Shown here: positions 1 to 6,460 of the stretch, piece after piece
Numbering within the stretch: position 1 is the first letter of the stretch
Layout: every line of letters begins with the position of its first letter
Assembly: GCA_900555195.1 (NCBI GenBank)
Contig: USKC01000098.1
Span: 1 to 9,617 of the forward strand
Origin: an uncultured Lachnospiraceae bacterium
GTDB lineage: Bacteria > Bacillota > Clostridia > Lachnospirales > Lachnospiraceae
DNA length: 9,617 nt
Direction of reading: 5' to 3'
The notes under the pieces: generated by a model
What the model was told of the DNA's origin: nothing
Databases searched by the model: none
What the model saw: the letters and a program-made list of their open reading frames with translations, nothing else
Program-made: the position numbers and the translations under genes

Positions 1-450
1 GTCCATGCACTTCCGGTGCCTTTTGATTTGCCTTGCCATGGTCAGTGCAAACAGGCTTTTGTCGAGCTGCAGGGGATTCAGGCGGATCGACGCAGTAACA
101 TTCTGCGGGAAGTAACCGGCTTTATCTTCTGAATTGATCCAGTTTTCCAGGTCTGCAAATGCGGATTTTTCCTTCTTGGCAACGCGGTGGAACATTGAAC
201 CACCAACACCTTCAAAACAGGAAGTTTCAGAACGCTCCTCATTGCCTGCCGTAAGATAGATGATGCAGAAGCTGCTTCCGGAATCTGTTTCCGCAGCTTC
301 CCTGATCTTCTCAGGTATAATAAAAACAACGTCAAAATCCTTCACTTCTGCCGCATCCGGATGCCATTTGACAGAGATCCCAAGACTGTCCAGTTCCTGG
401 GCAAGATCACGCAGGAAACAGCCTGTTTTCCCTACAATCATGAATTTCAT
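1..450 (-). CDS. Unknown protein with Rossmann-like N-terminus, 3'-truncated by the window edge
   Basis: An open frame of 150 codons runs without a stop from an ATG at 450 to the first base of the window, so the C-terminus is missing. The start is well supported: GGAAAGGAGAG lies about a dozen bases upstream on the minus strand. The first residues (MKFMIVGKTGCFLRDLAQEL) followed by an alternation such as FDVVFIIP near residue 40 look like a beta-alpha-beta fold of nucleotide-binding or receiver-like proteins. There is no complete P-loop (GKTG lacks the GxxxxGK[ST] spacing) and I do not recognise the family. Residues 63-69 form another short beta-like strand (CIIYLTA), and the visible end is basic (RQIKRHRK). 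There is no signal peptide or membrane segment. The gene follows the 674-residue unknown on the same strand after about 140 bp containing a hairpin and a palindrome, so it may be a separate transcription unit. That it is a gene is fairly sure; its function is unknown. Confidence 0.75.
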   Translation of the reverse strand, partial: MKFMIVGKTGCFLRDLAQELDSLGISVKWHPDAAEVKDFDVVFIIPEKIREAAETDSGSSFCIIYLTAGNEERSETSCFEGVGGSMFHRVAKKEKSAFADLENWINSEDKAGYFPQNVTASIRLNPLQLDKSLFALTMARQIKRHRKCMD

Positions 451-543
451 AGTATTCTCATCTCTCCTTTCCTTGGTTGATTGCTATCATGATTACATTG
501 GAAATATGGATGCTGCCTATACAGGATAAAAAGGCGCTGGTGT

Positions 544-562
544 CGGTTGTAACATACAACCG
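544..562. promoter_or_regulatory. Perfect 7-bp inverted repeat upstream of the partial gene
   Basis: CGGTTGT and ACAACCG flank a 5-base spacer (AACAT). The palindrome lies about 95 bp upstream of the start at 450 and about 20 bp downstream of the hairpin that ends the preceding gene. It could be an operator for a dimeric regulator or a small RNA hairpin. On the minus strand, AT-rich stretches following it (TATCCT, TATAGG) could serve as a weak -10 box, but no convincing -35/-10 pair is visible. The symmetry is seen directly; the regulatory role is inferred. Confidence 0.35.
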
Positions 563-580
563 TATACCCCCCACAAAGGG

Positions 581-605
581 AAAGGGCTGCTTAACGCAGC
601 CCTTT
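581..605 (-). terminator. Perfect 10-bp hairpin with the stop codon of the 674-residue gene in its loop
   Basis: AAAGGGCTGC (581-590) and GCAGCCCTTT (596-605) are exactly complementary around a 5-base loop that contains the TAA stop (591-593). In the transcript this puts a strong GC-rich stem exactly at the end of the coding sequence, as in a compact intrinsic terminator. The following tract on the minus strand (CCCTTTG) is poor in T, so termination may be partial, or the stem may serve mainly to protect the 3' end. On the plus strand the stem is followed by six T, but no plus-strand gene is present. Confidence 0.5.
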
Positions 606-2615
606 AAGATTTTTTATAACCTGCTTATATTCTCTTTTCGTCATGCAAATGTTAACCCTCGCGAGATCCGGAAAATAAACGCTTCTCGTTTTTTTCTCGT
701 ACCAGTAAGGGTAAAGACAAACCAGATTGCTTGGAAGGACTCGATTGTAATCTGTCCAGAACCTTCTCAGCAGGTCTGATAACCTGAAAATATCCTCAAG
801 CTGATCCCCTCTGGTCTCAAAAAGACGAGCATATCCTTTCAGAGAATCGAAACGAAATTTCCACACAACCGGTGGGTTCGTGTCCTTTGCTCCGCCCTTC
901 CATATGACATACGGCAGGTCTGGTTGATTGATCATTTCATATAACAGTCTGATTTTCCCGTCATCCCTCTTCGTGTGCAAAACAGAAGTTTTTTCTTGAT
1001 ATGGATAAATCGATGATTTAACGAAAATTTCCTTCCCTTCGGAATCCCTTTCAACGGTTCCATCGATCAGGACAGTGCCGAATTCTGAATAATGTCCTTT
1101 CAGAGCGTTTTCCAGGATCCTTTCCTCATTTTGGGAGATGTAATCCAGGATTTTTCCCTTGGCCGGAGCAATATTTTCGTAAAGGAAATCTGCAATCTTG
1201 TCGGCAAGCACTTTAAGGTAAGCCGATCTTGCTTTTTTTTCTGTATTATCCTGGGTTTCTTCCAGTGAAGAACACTCATAAGGCAGGATGGGAGCATCGT
1301 CGATATCCGACGGCTTGACGTCAAAATACTGAAGTAATTCAGGCATGTAGTCTTCGTCGAACAGTGTTTCCGGTGAGGGGATCTGGTAATCGAACGTTAC
1401 CAGCGATGGCACCCCGGATGAAACAGGGCATACCCACATTTTCTTCCCATCAGCCAAATACGACGCTGCCATTTCTTCAGGCAGAATGAGTTCCGTCGAT
1501 TTCACTCCGGCCATTTCCGTTTTGAAGAAATATTCAACCGTTTCTTCAAGGAATGCCGGCAGCCAGACCTTGGCCTCATCATCCATCACATCATCCAAAG
1601 CCCATCCTCCTGACAGCAGGCTGATAAAGTGTGTGCCTTCTGGTGCTGGTGAGGTTTCCTTAAAGAAAACCTCATATGGGGCGTAGCCTGCGCGGTTTCC
1701 GTAAACGAACTTGGCTGAACTGTCATCATACGTTCCTCCATAGCTTTCCGTTTTATACGGCATCCGCACCAGCCAGATGGTTTCTGCTGATTTCACGCCA
1801 AGATATATAATCCTCGAATATTTGTCGACAGCATTCAAATATTCCTTTCGGGAAAGCTTGTCATGCTTCATCCAATTACTCATACGTTCGCTTGGATGCC
1901 CGTAATACCATTCGTCAAAGAAGTCAGTTGTATGCTGAAAAGTTTTTTCAACAGCGCCGAATATCAAGGCACTTTCCTGTCCGCAGTTTTGGATAGCAGT
2001 GACAAACTCTTTTTCCGATGTATATTTGCATATTTTCGATGCAACAGCCGGACGTGAAGTGTCCTTTCTGCCGTCTCTCACCCGGAAAACAGAACGGAGG
2101 TTGCTTTTTTGTGTATAAAACCCAAAAGCATCCAAAAGCGGGTCAACCATCTGATTAAAGCTGATAGACGGGTTGTGTAAAGCAATCCCCAGCGTTGAAA
2201 GCATGGAAACATAAGCATCATTTTTCTGCTTCCATATCTGCTTATAGGGATTGTCAGCAAAGACTTTCAGAAGTTTTCCAGCATCCTGCAGCACCTTGCT
2301 GTTCCCTTCAAGAAGCTCCTGCAGGGAAACCAAAAGCAATGGTAATGCTGACCGGAACATATTCTCAAGGGCTGCCATGGACAGGAAATCGGCTTTTGGC
2401 CCTATTTTATTTATCCGCTCCAGCCTTTCTATGCATTCATAATACAGAGTGTGCAGCCCTTTTCTGTGCTCATTTTCTTCTATTTCCAGATTATCGCCGG
2501 CAGCGCTCAATGAAGCGTCAACCACATTATACAGCAGCTCTTCAGCTTCCATGATGCTCTGGTTTTGGGAATAGATTCTTTTTTCCGTATTCCTGTTGAT
2601 ATTCGATATTAGCAT
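591..2615 (-). CDS. Unrecognised 674-residue cytoplasmic protein
   Basis: A 674-codon frame starts at an ATG with an excellent ribosome binding site (AAGGAGG, 5 bases before the ATG). The in-frame ATG at residue 22 has nothing comparable. I do not recognise the family. There is no signal peptide, no transmembrane segment and no Walker or nuclease motif I can defend. The first 125 residues look helical, with an amphipathic stretch at about 79-102. The middle (about 225-400) is rich in aromatic residues and glycine (WYYGHP at 236-241, SYGGTYDD at 291-298, SGGWALDDVMDD at 335-346). The region at 455-505 again looks helical. The C-terminal part (about 510-674) carries many Trp/Tyr and basic residues (VWKFRFD, LLRRFW, LYPYWYEKK) and ends in a basic tail. 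It follows the half-hsdS gene on the same strand after 87 bp that hold a long hairpin. It is less AT-rich than hsdM/hsdS, so it may have a different history. That it is a true gene is near certain from its length, start site and terminal hairpin; a defence or mobile-element role is only guilt by association. Confidence 0.9.
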   Translation of the reverse strand: MLISNINRNTEKRIYSQNQSIMEAEELLYNVVDASLSAAGDNLEIEENEHRKGLHTLYYECIERLERINKIGPKADFLSMAALENMFRSALPLLLVSLQELLEGNSKVLQDAGKLLKVFADNPYKQIWKQKNDAYVSMLSTLGIALHNPSISFNQMVDPLLDAFGFYTQKSNLRSVFRVRDGRKDTSRPAVASKICKYTSEKEFVTAIQNCGQESALIFGAVEKTFQHTTDFFDEWYYGHPSERMSNWMKHDKLSRKEYLNAVDKYSRIIYLGVKSAETIWLVRMPYKTESYGGTYDDSSAKFVYGNRAGYAPYEVFFKETSPAPEGTHFISLLSGGWALDDVMDDEAKVWLPAFLEETVEYFFKTEMAGVKSTELILPEEMAASYLADGKKMWVCPVSSGVPSLVTFDYQIPSPETLFDEDYMPELLQYFDVKPSDIDDAPILPYECSSLEETQDNTEKKARSAYLKVLADKIADFLYENIAPAKGKILDYISQNEERILENALKGHYSEFGTVLIDGTVERDSEGKEIFVKSSIYPYQEKTSVLHTKRDDGKIRLLYEMINQPDLPYVIWKGGAKDTNPPVVWKFRFDSLKGYARLFETRGDQLEDIFRLSDLLRRFWTDYNRVLPSNLVCLYPYWYEKKTRSVYFPDLARVNICMTKREYKQVIKNLKGLR

Positions 2616-2630
2616 TTTTTCCTCCTTATA

Positions 2631-2667
2631 CAGGGGAGATGACTCATGCGAGTCGCATCTGCCCCTG
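2631..2667 (-). repeat. Long imperfect hairpin just upstream of the 674-residue gene
   Basis: Two arms, CAGGGG-AGATG-ACTC and its complement with one plus two extra bases, pair around a 6-base centre (ATGC plus flanking bases). Together they give about 15 paired positions. The innermost part is a perfect GACTC/GAGTC pair around ATGC. On the minus strand the hairpin ends only about 4 bases before the AAGGAGG ribosome binding site of the gene starting at 2615. It is not followed by a T tract, so a simple terminator is unlikely. It could be an operator, an RNA processing or stability element, or the scar or end of an inserted element, because base composition changes here. Confidence 0.5.
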
Positions 2668-2702
2668 ATTTGGACTATCTATTTCCCGACAGCTCCCAAA
2701 TT

Positions 2703-3362
2703 TTATTTGTATGCGGCGGTGAGGTATTTGTCTATATCCATTGGGATTTCTTGTGCAAGCCTTATGTGTTCCTCCAATTCTTTTCGCTTCCTCGAAATTT
2801 CATTAGCTATTTCATTTTGTCTTTCAAGAGAAGGAATGGGTAATGCTATTTGTTTAAGATCTGCCATCGCAATTCGAGGTAAAGCGGCTCCTTTTATCAA
2901 ACCTACAATGCGTCGGTTAATCACTTCAGTTCTAAGTAATTCCGCAAGATAAATTGGATCAACCTTTTCTAATATAGGTGATAAAACAAGAATCTCTGTT
3001 GTACATACGCCTTCCTCAAAACAGTCGTTGTAATATACTTTGTTTAGAGTGGGGCGTAATCTGCCATAAAGAATATCTCCCTTATAAAATCGCTTGCATG
3101 TAGATTTGATTTCCTCGCCGTTCTTGGGCATGAAAGAAGCGATTCGGCCTGTTTTTGCTTCAATATTTTCCAACCCAATGTAATTAATATCTTCGTCCTC
3201 GGCCGTTAATGTTACACTCTCTCGGCGTTCACAAACTAACTTTTCGAGTTTAATAAGCTTAAATTCATTGTTCGTTCGTAATTCTTCTTGAGGAAGAAAG
3301 AATTGTACGCTCCATACATTCTTCAAGAACAACTCATTGCTGGAAACAATATTTGCAATCAT
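2703..3362 (-). CDS. hsdS: Type I restriction-modification specificity subunit, single-TRD (half-size) form
   Basis: This is the DNA-recognition subunit that guides a type I methyltransferase. Seen in the sequence: a target-recognition domain with family landmarks YIGLENI (about 61-67), GDILYGRLRP (95-104) and CTTEILVL (120-127). Next comes the usual end-of-domain segment LPRIAMADLKQI (161-172), then PIPSLERQNEIA and a charged helical spacer (about 179-205). Full HsdS proteins are about 400 residues with two such units. This one is about 219, so it has one recognition domain and one spacer helix and would be expected to work as a dimer reading a symmetric bipartite site. I place the start at 3362 rather than the ATG at 3368, because the AAGGAGG site is 7 bases from the former and abuts the latter. 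The start overlaps the hsdM stop (TAATG), implying translational coupling. No second half-hsdS or invertible repeat is seen in the window. Confidence 0.88.
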   Translation of the reverse strand: MIANIVSSNELFLKNVWSVQFFLPQEELRTNNEFKLIKLEKLVCERRESVTLTAEDEDINYIGLENIEAKTGRIASFMPKNGEEIKSTCKRFYKGDILYGRLRPTLNKVYYNDCFEEGVCTTEILVLSPILEKVDPIYLAELLRTEVINRRIVGLIKGAALPRIAMADLKQIALPIPSLERQNEIANEISRKRKELEEHIRLAQEIPMDIDKYLTAAYK

Positions 3363-4906
3363 TACCATCCCTCCTTGTCAATAAAAGACTTAAAAGCATC
3401 AGCAACCTCAAGCCAGTCTGGAGATTTTGTGTCATTTCCCTTGCTGTCAAAGCCAATATCCTCAATAACTCCAGTAAAGATTTCATAATCATCCAATGTT
3501 TTTGTTTTTGTCGCTATCAGTATACTTGTTTTAATATTAGCACCAAAAGGTGTGAAAGTTGAAAGCGGCAAACTTATGATACCTCTTATTTTAACATTCT
3601 TTTGTAACCAAGTTCGCACATAAGCATAGGATTTATTGACAAAAATACTTTCAGGTAAGACGATGGCTATTCTGCCGCCGTCTCTTAATAACTGTATAGA
3701 ACGTTCCAAACCCAACACTTCAAGTGGTACTTTTGCTTTTCCTTTTAGTAATTCAAAGTCACCTAAATATGAATAAGATTCTTTTTGCAAAACAGATCCA
3801 AACGGAGGATTAGTCATTACGATATCGAATGAGTCGCTTGCCAAATCTATATACGAATCAAAAGGAAGCAAGGCGTCCGTGCAACGAATATTGGAATGTC
3901 CGTCACCGTGAAGCCGCATATCGGTCATTGCAATGCGAACCATTCTTTCACTTTTTTCGATGCCATGCAATTTATAAAAAACAAACTCATTCTTTACTTT
4001 CTCGTTCTGAGCAGACGGGAGCACATATGACAGCGACTCGGTCAAAAAATGTGCAGACCCTGCAAATGGGTCAATAATCAAATCGGATAAACTTGGTGCC
4101 ATACAAAAAACAATAAAACGTATTACTTGCAATGGCGTAAAGTATTGTCCCATTCCGGCACGGGTAGCAGGCTTATACACATTTTGAAATGCTCTGGCTT
4201 TAAAATCAATGTCCGCTGTTGAGAAGTTGTATTTAGCAAATAATTGTCCAGCTTTGGCGATTGCATTCGAAGAAATAAAGAGTGATTCCTCAAAAACTCC
4301 CCTTGAACGCTTGTATCCAGGTATCTTTAGCGCATATACACGCATATCATATTTGTTTGCCATACTATACAGATACCTAATACTGGCGGCGTATTCTTCA
4401 GCATTCCCAACAGCTGAGGAAAAGATATTTGTCCCGGATTCTTCATCATACATCTTTGCGTAAATTAGTTTGCAAAGTTCATCTAATGCTTCATCTGGAT
4501 GCAGACCATCTAAGTCACGCAAGAAAGAATGAGCCTCGAAAAATACATTTTCGAAACGATTGCGCTCAATTTTAGTGGTAGGCTGCGTAATATTAAGTGC
4601 TCTATTAGAATATGGCACCATCTCTTTCAGAAGTATGTACTGTCTGTTCTTTAAGTTTTTGGAATAACATTGGAAGTTTCCATTATGACAAACCAATAGG
4701 AGCGAACAGTATTCATCGCCATCTTGTTTCGTCTTTTCATATATCGAAGAAATGTCGTTGACATCTTCATTTTCAACCTCATATGCAATGAGAAACACAG
4801 CGCCATTAGACGAATAGAATCTGAGTTTTTCTATGTTGCCCCACAACGAACTATCATGTTTCATTAGGTCAAGTGGATACCCGTACTCGTTCAAAAAACC
4901 TTTCAT
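3362..4906 (-). CDS. hsdM: Type I N6-adenine DNA methyltransferase subunit with atypical N-terminus
   Basis: This 514-residue protein should methylate adenine using S-adenosylmethionine, together with the HsdS encoded next. The catalytic core is clear: GQYFTP (253-258, motif X region), the SAM-binding DPFAGSAHF (279-287, motif I), GIEKSE (315-320), CTDAL (342-346), the catalytic NPPFG (366-370, motif IV) and GGRIAIVLPESIF (410-422). Length fits HsdM. Residues 1 to about 110 do not look like the usual HsdM helical domain. The pattern AYEVEN (41-46) followed by a helix and LLLVCHNGNFQCYS (69-82) resembles the PD-(D/E)xK fold found at the N-terminus of HsdR-type proteins, but without the expected catalytic Lys. 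Residues about 120-245 match the helical region that precedes the methylase core. The start at 4906 has AAGGAG 7 bases upstream. A promoter with a nested palindrome lies upstream. The gene is AT-richer than its neighbours (for example 15 G+C in the 60 bases 3481-3540), consistent with horizontal acquisition. No hsdR is in the window. Confidence 0.92.
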   Translation of the reverse strand: MKGFLNEYGYPLDLMKHDSSLWGNIEKLRFYSSNGAVFLIAYEVENEDVNDISSIYEKTKQDGDEYCSLLLVCHNGNFQCYSKNLKNRQYILLKEMVPYSNRALNITQPTTKIERNRFENVFFEAHSFLRDLDGLHPDEALDELCKLIYAKMYDEESGTNIFSSAVGNAEEYAASIRYLYSMANKYDMRVYALKIPGYKRSRGVFEESLFISSNAIAKAGQLFAKYNFSTADIDFKARAFQNVYKPATRAGMGQYFTPLQVIRFIVFCMAPSLSDLIIDPFAGSAHFLTESLSYVLPSAQNEKVKNEFVFYKLHGIEKSERMVRIAMTDMRLHGDGHSNIRCTDALLPFDSYIDLASDSFDIVMTNPPFGSVLQKESYSYLGDFELLKGKAKVPLEVLGLERSIQLLRDGGRIAIVLPESIFVNKSYAYVRTWLQKNVKIRGIISLPLSTFTPFGANIKTSILIATKTKTLDDYEIFTGVIEDIGFDSKGNDTKSPDWLEVADAFKSFIDKEGW

Positions 4907-4933
4907 AATTCATCTCCTTGCATAACTGACCCA

Positions 4934-4971
4934 TTGTCATTTACTTTATGACAACTCGTCGGTTTTGTCAA
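4934..4971 (-). promoter_or_regulatory. hsdM promoter with -10 box inside an inverted repeat (putative operator)
   Basis: On the minus strand a perfect -35 box TTGACA (4966-4971) is followed after exactly 17 bases by TAAAGT (4943-4948, 4 of 6 matches to TATAAT). The -10 box lies within a 21-bp palindrome: TTGTCAT (4934-4940), 7 bases, ATGACAA (4948-4954). A third half-site of the same sequence overlaps the -35 box (4965-4970). Repressor binding here would block polymerase at both boxes. The promoter lies about 37 bases upstream of the hsdM start. The promoter is well supported by sequence; the operator role and its regulator are inferred, and no regulator gene is in the window. Confidence 0.65.
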
Positions 4972-5020
4972 TGGCTATTCTAAGTAATAACTTCTCAACA
5001 AGTAAAGCCATTAAAGATAG

Positions 5021-5065
5021 AAAAAGGCGATACCTGGTTGTGAAAACCAAGTATCGCCAATTTTT
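5021..5065. terminator. Strong bidirectional intrinsic terminator between the VanW gene and hsdM
   Basis: GGCGATAC-C-TGGTT (5026-5039) pairs with AACCA-A-GTATCGCC (5045-5058) around a 5-base loop, giving 13 base pairs with one mismatch. Five A precede the stem and five T follow it after AA, so a U tract exists in both directions. On the minus strand it would end transcription of the VanW-family gene about 130 bases after its stop and insulate the hsdM promoter. On the plus strand it would stop any transcript entering from the left. Confidence 0.75.
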
Positions 5066-5192
5066 CTTGTCGCACTCCTGTACGGCACCTATGTCAGTAA
5101 TGTTCTTATACTGTCTTATTTGGAAGCTACCTGAGAGCCCTCCCTTTCATGTATATAGAGATTTATTTCGTTCCTGCAATTGTATTATTGTA
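5066..5192. other. Noncoding gap between the VanW gene and the terminator
   Basis: This stretch lies between the terminator and the VanW stop codon. I find no tRNA fold, no riboswitch I can name and no start codon with a ribosome binding site. A minus-strand frame is open through the terminator and into the hsdM promoter (about 65 codons, between a TGA and a TAA) but has no start, so I do not call it a gene. A tandem pair of the 8-mer ATTGTATT (5179-5194) overlaps the VanW stop. Confidence 0.4.
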
Positions 5193-6362
5193 TTATTCAT
5201 CTTCCGCATCAGAATCAGCCGGCTTCGGAGCCATATAATAAGAAGCGCCCACATATTCTGTGCTGACTTCCACACCGTTCAGATAAGTGGTGAAATAGGT
5301 CTTAGCAGAAAGGCTTCCGGTTGTTTTGGACCAGAGCTTAAAACTGCGGCCGTTCAGATCGTGATCCCATACCAGGCAATTTACGATCAGATTCTTTCCC
5401 TCCGTATAGGCCTGAAGGATGACAGGAGCGGAGTAGTTGTTCTTAAAACGCAGGTCTTTGGAACCGGCGGATATGGCCGCGTCCAGACCAAGCGGAAGAT
5501 AATGAACCGGCATGCTGTGAGGATGGCGTTCCACAACCTCCAGCCCTGCATTTTTTACCGCATTATAAACGGTGGAAGATACCTGGCAGATGCCGCCGCC
5601 AATTGCGGGAACCGTTCTGCCGTTCAGATAAGCGCCCGCGGATTTATAACCATTGGCCGTTGTTCTGGGCTGGATGGCCGTGCTGACGGATACTTCCTGG
5701 CCGGGCATGACGACCATATTGTTCAGATGGCCTGCAGCCACTTCAATGTTGTTGATGCGGTTGGAAGAACTGGTGGAAAAACTGGTGGTGCAGCTTCCGG
5801 CAAGAACGAAATCCGGGCTGTAGGTCAGCGTTCCGTCCGTCACAACGGGTGTCAGATATGCATCTGTCAATTCCAGCGTGAGTGTCTGCGGCGAACCGGC
5901 AGCGAACTGCTGCTGGAGCGTGGTGAGGATCCAGGTTTTTACGTTGTCATTTACCTGATAATAGGTCATTCCGGAATTGTAGATGTAGCTGCCCGTTCCA
6001 GTCTCAAAAATGGGTGTATTGCTGGTGAATACCTGCGTCTTCAGCTGTTCATTCAGGGCGGAGAGGAATACGTCGATAACGGCAGTATCCCCGATCACGC
6101 ATTGCCTGATTCCGCCGGCTTCAGACAGAAAGACGGGATAATCTTTCATCAGCCCGATTCCCATTGCCCAGCTTTGTCCGTTCAGAGTGAGGATGACGGA
6201 TTGGTTCAGCCATCCGGCATCAATATAACGGCTGTCTGAAACCGTGGTTGTGATTCCTCCTGCAGGAATCGCCTGCGCGGCAGAAGCAGGAAGCGCGGGC
6301 TCCAGCATCAATACGGAGACGATGCACAGCAGAAGGATTTTTTTCCATACATGCTTTCTCAT
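5193..6362 (-). CDS. Secreted VanW-family protein (YoaR-like)
   Basis: This 389-residue exported protein carries a VanW domain. The N-terminus is a classic signal peptide: basic MRKHVWKK, a hydrophobic core (ILLLCIVSVLMLE) and a likely signal peptidase I site after ASA near residue 28. The VanW domain covers about residues 193-316, with the signature GGGICQVSST (255-264), then VVERHPHSMPV and LGLDAAI before LRFKNNY. The region at about 30-190 corresponds to where YoaR-type proteins carry a putative peptidoglycan-associated domain, but I cannot confirm it by eye. The C-terminus is acidic (DSDAEDE). I place the start at 6362, three codons inside the longest frame, because AAAGGA is 8 bases upstream of it but touches the upstream ATG. 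VanW was named from vancomycin-resistance clusters. The family's biochemical role is unsettled, and no other van genes are here, so this is not evidence of glycopeptide resistance. A cell-envelope location is likely. Confidence 0.88.
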   Translation of the reverse strand: MRKHVWKKILLLCIVSVLMLEPALPASAAQAIPAGGITTTVSDSRYIDAGWLNQSVILTLNGQSWAMGIGLMKDYPVFLSEAGGIRQCVIGDTAVIDVFLSALNEQLKTQVFTSNTPIFETGTGSYIYNSGMTYYQVNDNVKTWILTTLQQQFAAGSPQTLTLELTDAYLTPVVTDGTLTYSPDFVLAGSCTTSFSTSSSNRINNIEVAAGHLNNMVVMPGQEVSVSTAIQPRTTANGYKSAGAYLNGRTVPAIGGGICQVSSTVYNAVKNAGLEVVERHPHSMPVHYLPLGLDAAISAGSKDLRFKNNYSAPVILQAYTEGKNLIVNCLVWDHDLNGRSFKLWSKTTGSLSAKTYFTTYLNGVEVSTEYVGASYYMAPKPADSDAEDE

Positions 6363-6405
6363 ATAGAGCATCCTTTCTTTTATGATAGATTTAAAATCTT
6401 ACCTA

Positions 6406-6434
6406 AGAATAACACAAGTTCAGCTTTTTTCCAA
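6406..6434 (-). promoter_or_regulatory. Promoter of the VanW-family gene, extended -10 type
   Basis: On the minus strand TTGGAA (6429-6434) and TATTCT (6406-6411) are separated by exactly 17 bases, and a TG one base before the -10 box makes an extended -10 element. Each box matches consensus at 4 of 6 positions. It lies about 45 bases upstream of the start at 6362, which leaves a short AT-rich leader with the AAAGGA ribosome binding site. Confidence 0.55.
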
Positions 6435-6460
6435 CCATAACATAATATGTTCCTGTGGAC

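Noticed and set aside
78..335. Minus-strand frame of 85 codons
   Set aside because: It overlaps, in another frame, the better-supported gene starting at 450 with a good ribosome binding site.
2641..2654. Controller-protein C-box (GACT...AGTC) in the hairpin
   Set aside because: The half-sites have a 6-base gap instead of the usual 3, there is no tandem second box, and no C-protein gene is present.
3363..3368. Upstream ATG as hsdS start
   Set aside because: The ribosome binding site touches it; the ATG two codons later has a spacing of 7 bases.
5179..5194. Tandem ATTGTATT pair as target-site duplication or repeat array
   Set aside because: The copies are adjacent with nothing between them and are AT-rich; chance or slippage is enough to explain them.
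4965..6239. Plus-strand open frame of 424 codons opposite the VanW gene and the hsdM promoter
   Set aside because: It mirrors a convincing minus-strand gene with signal peptide and VanW signature, has no ribosome binding site, and runs through a terminator hairpin.
5193..6362. Vancomycin resistance determinant
   Set aside because: VanW-domain proteins are widespread without resistance, and no vanH/A/X or VanRS-type genes are in the window.
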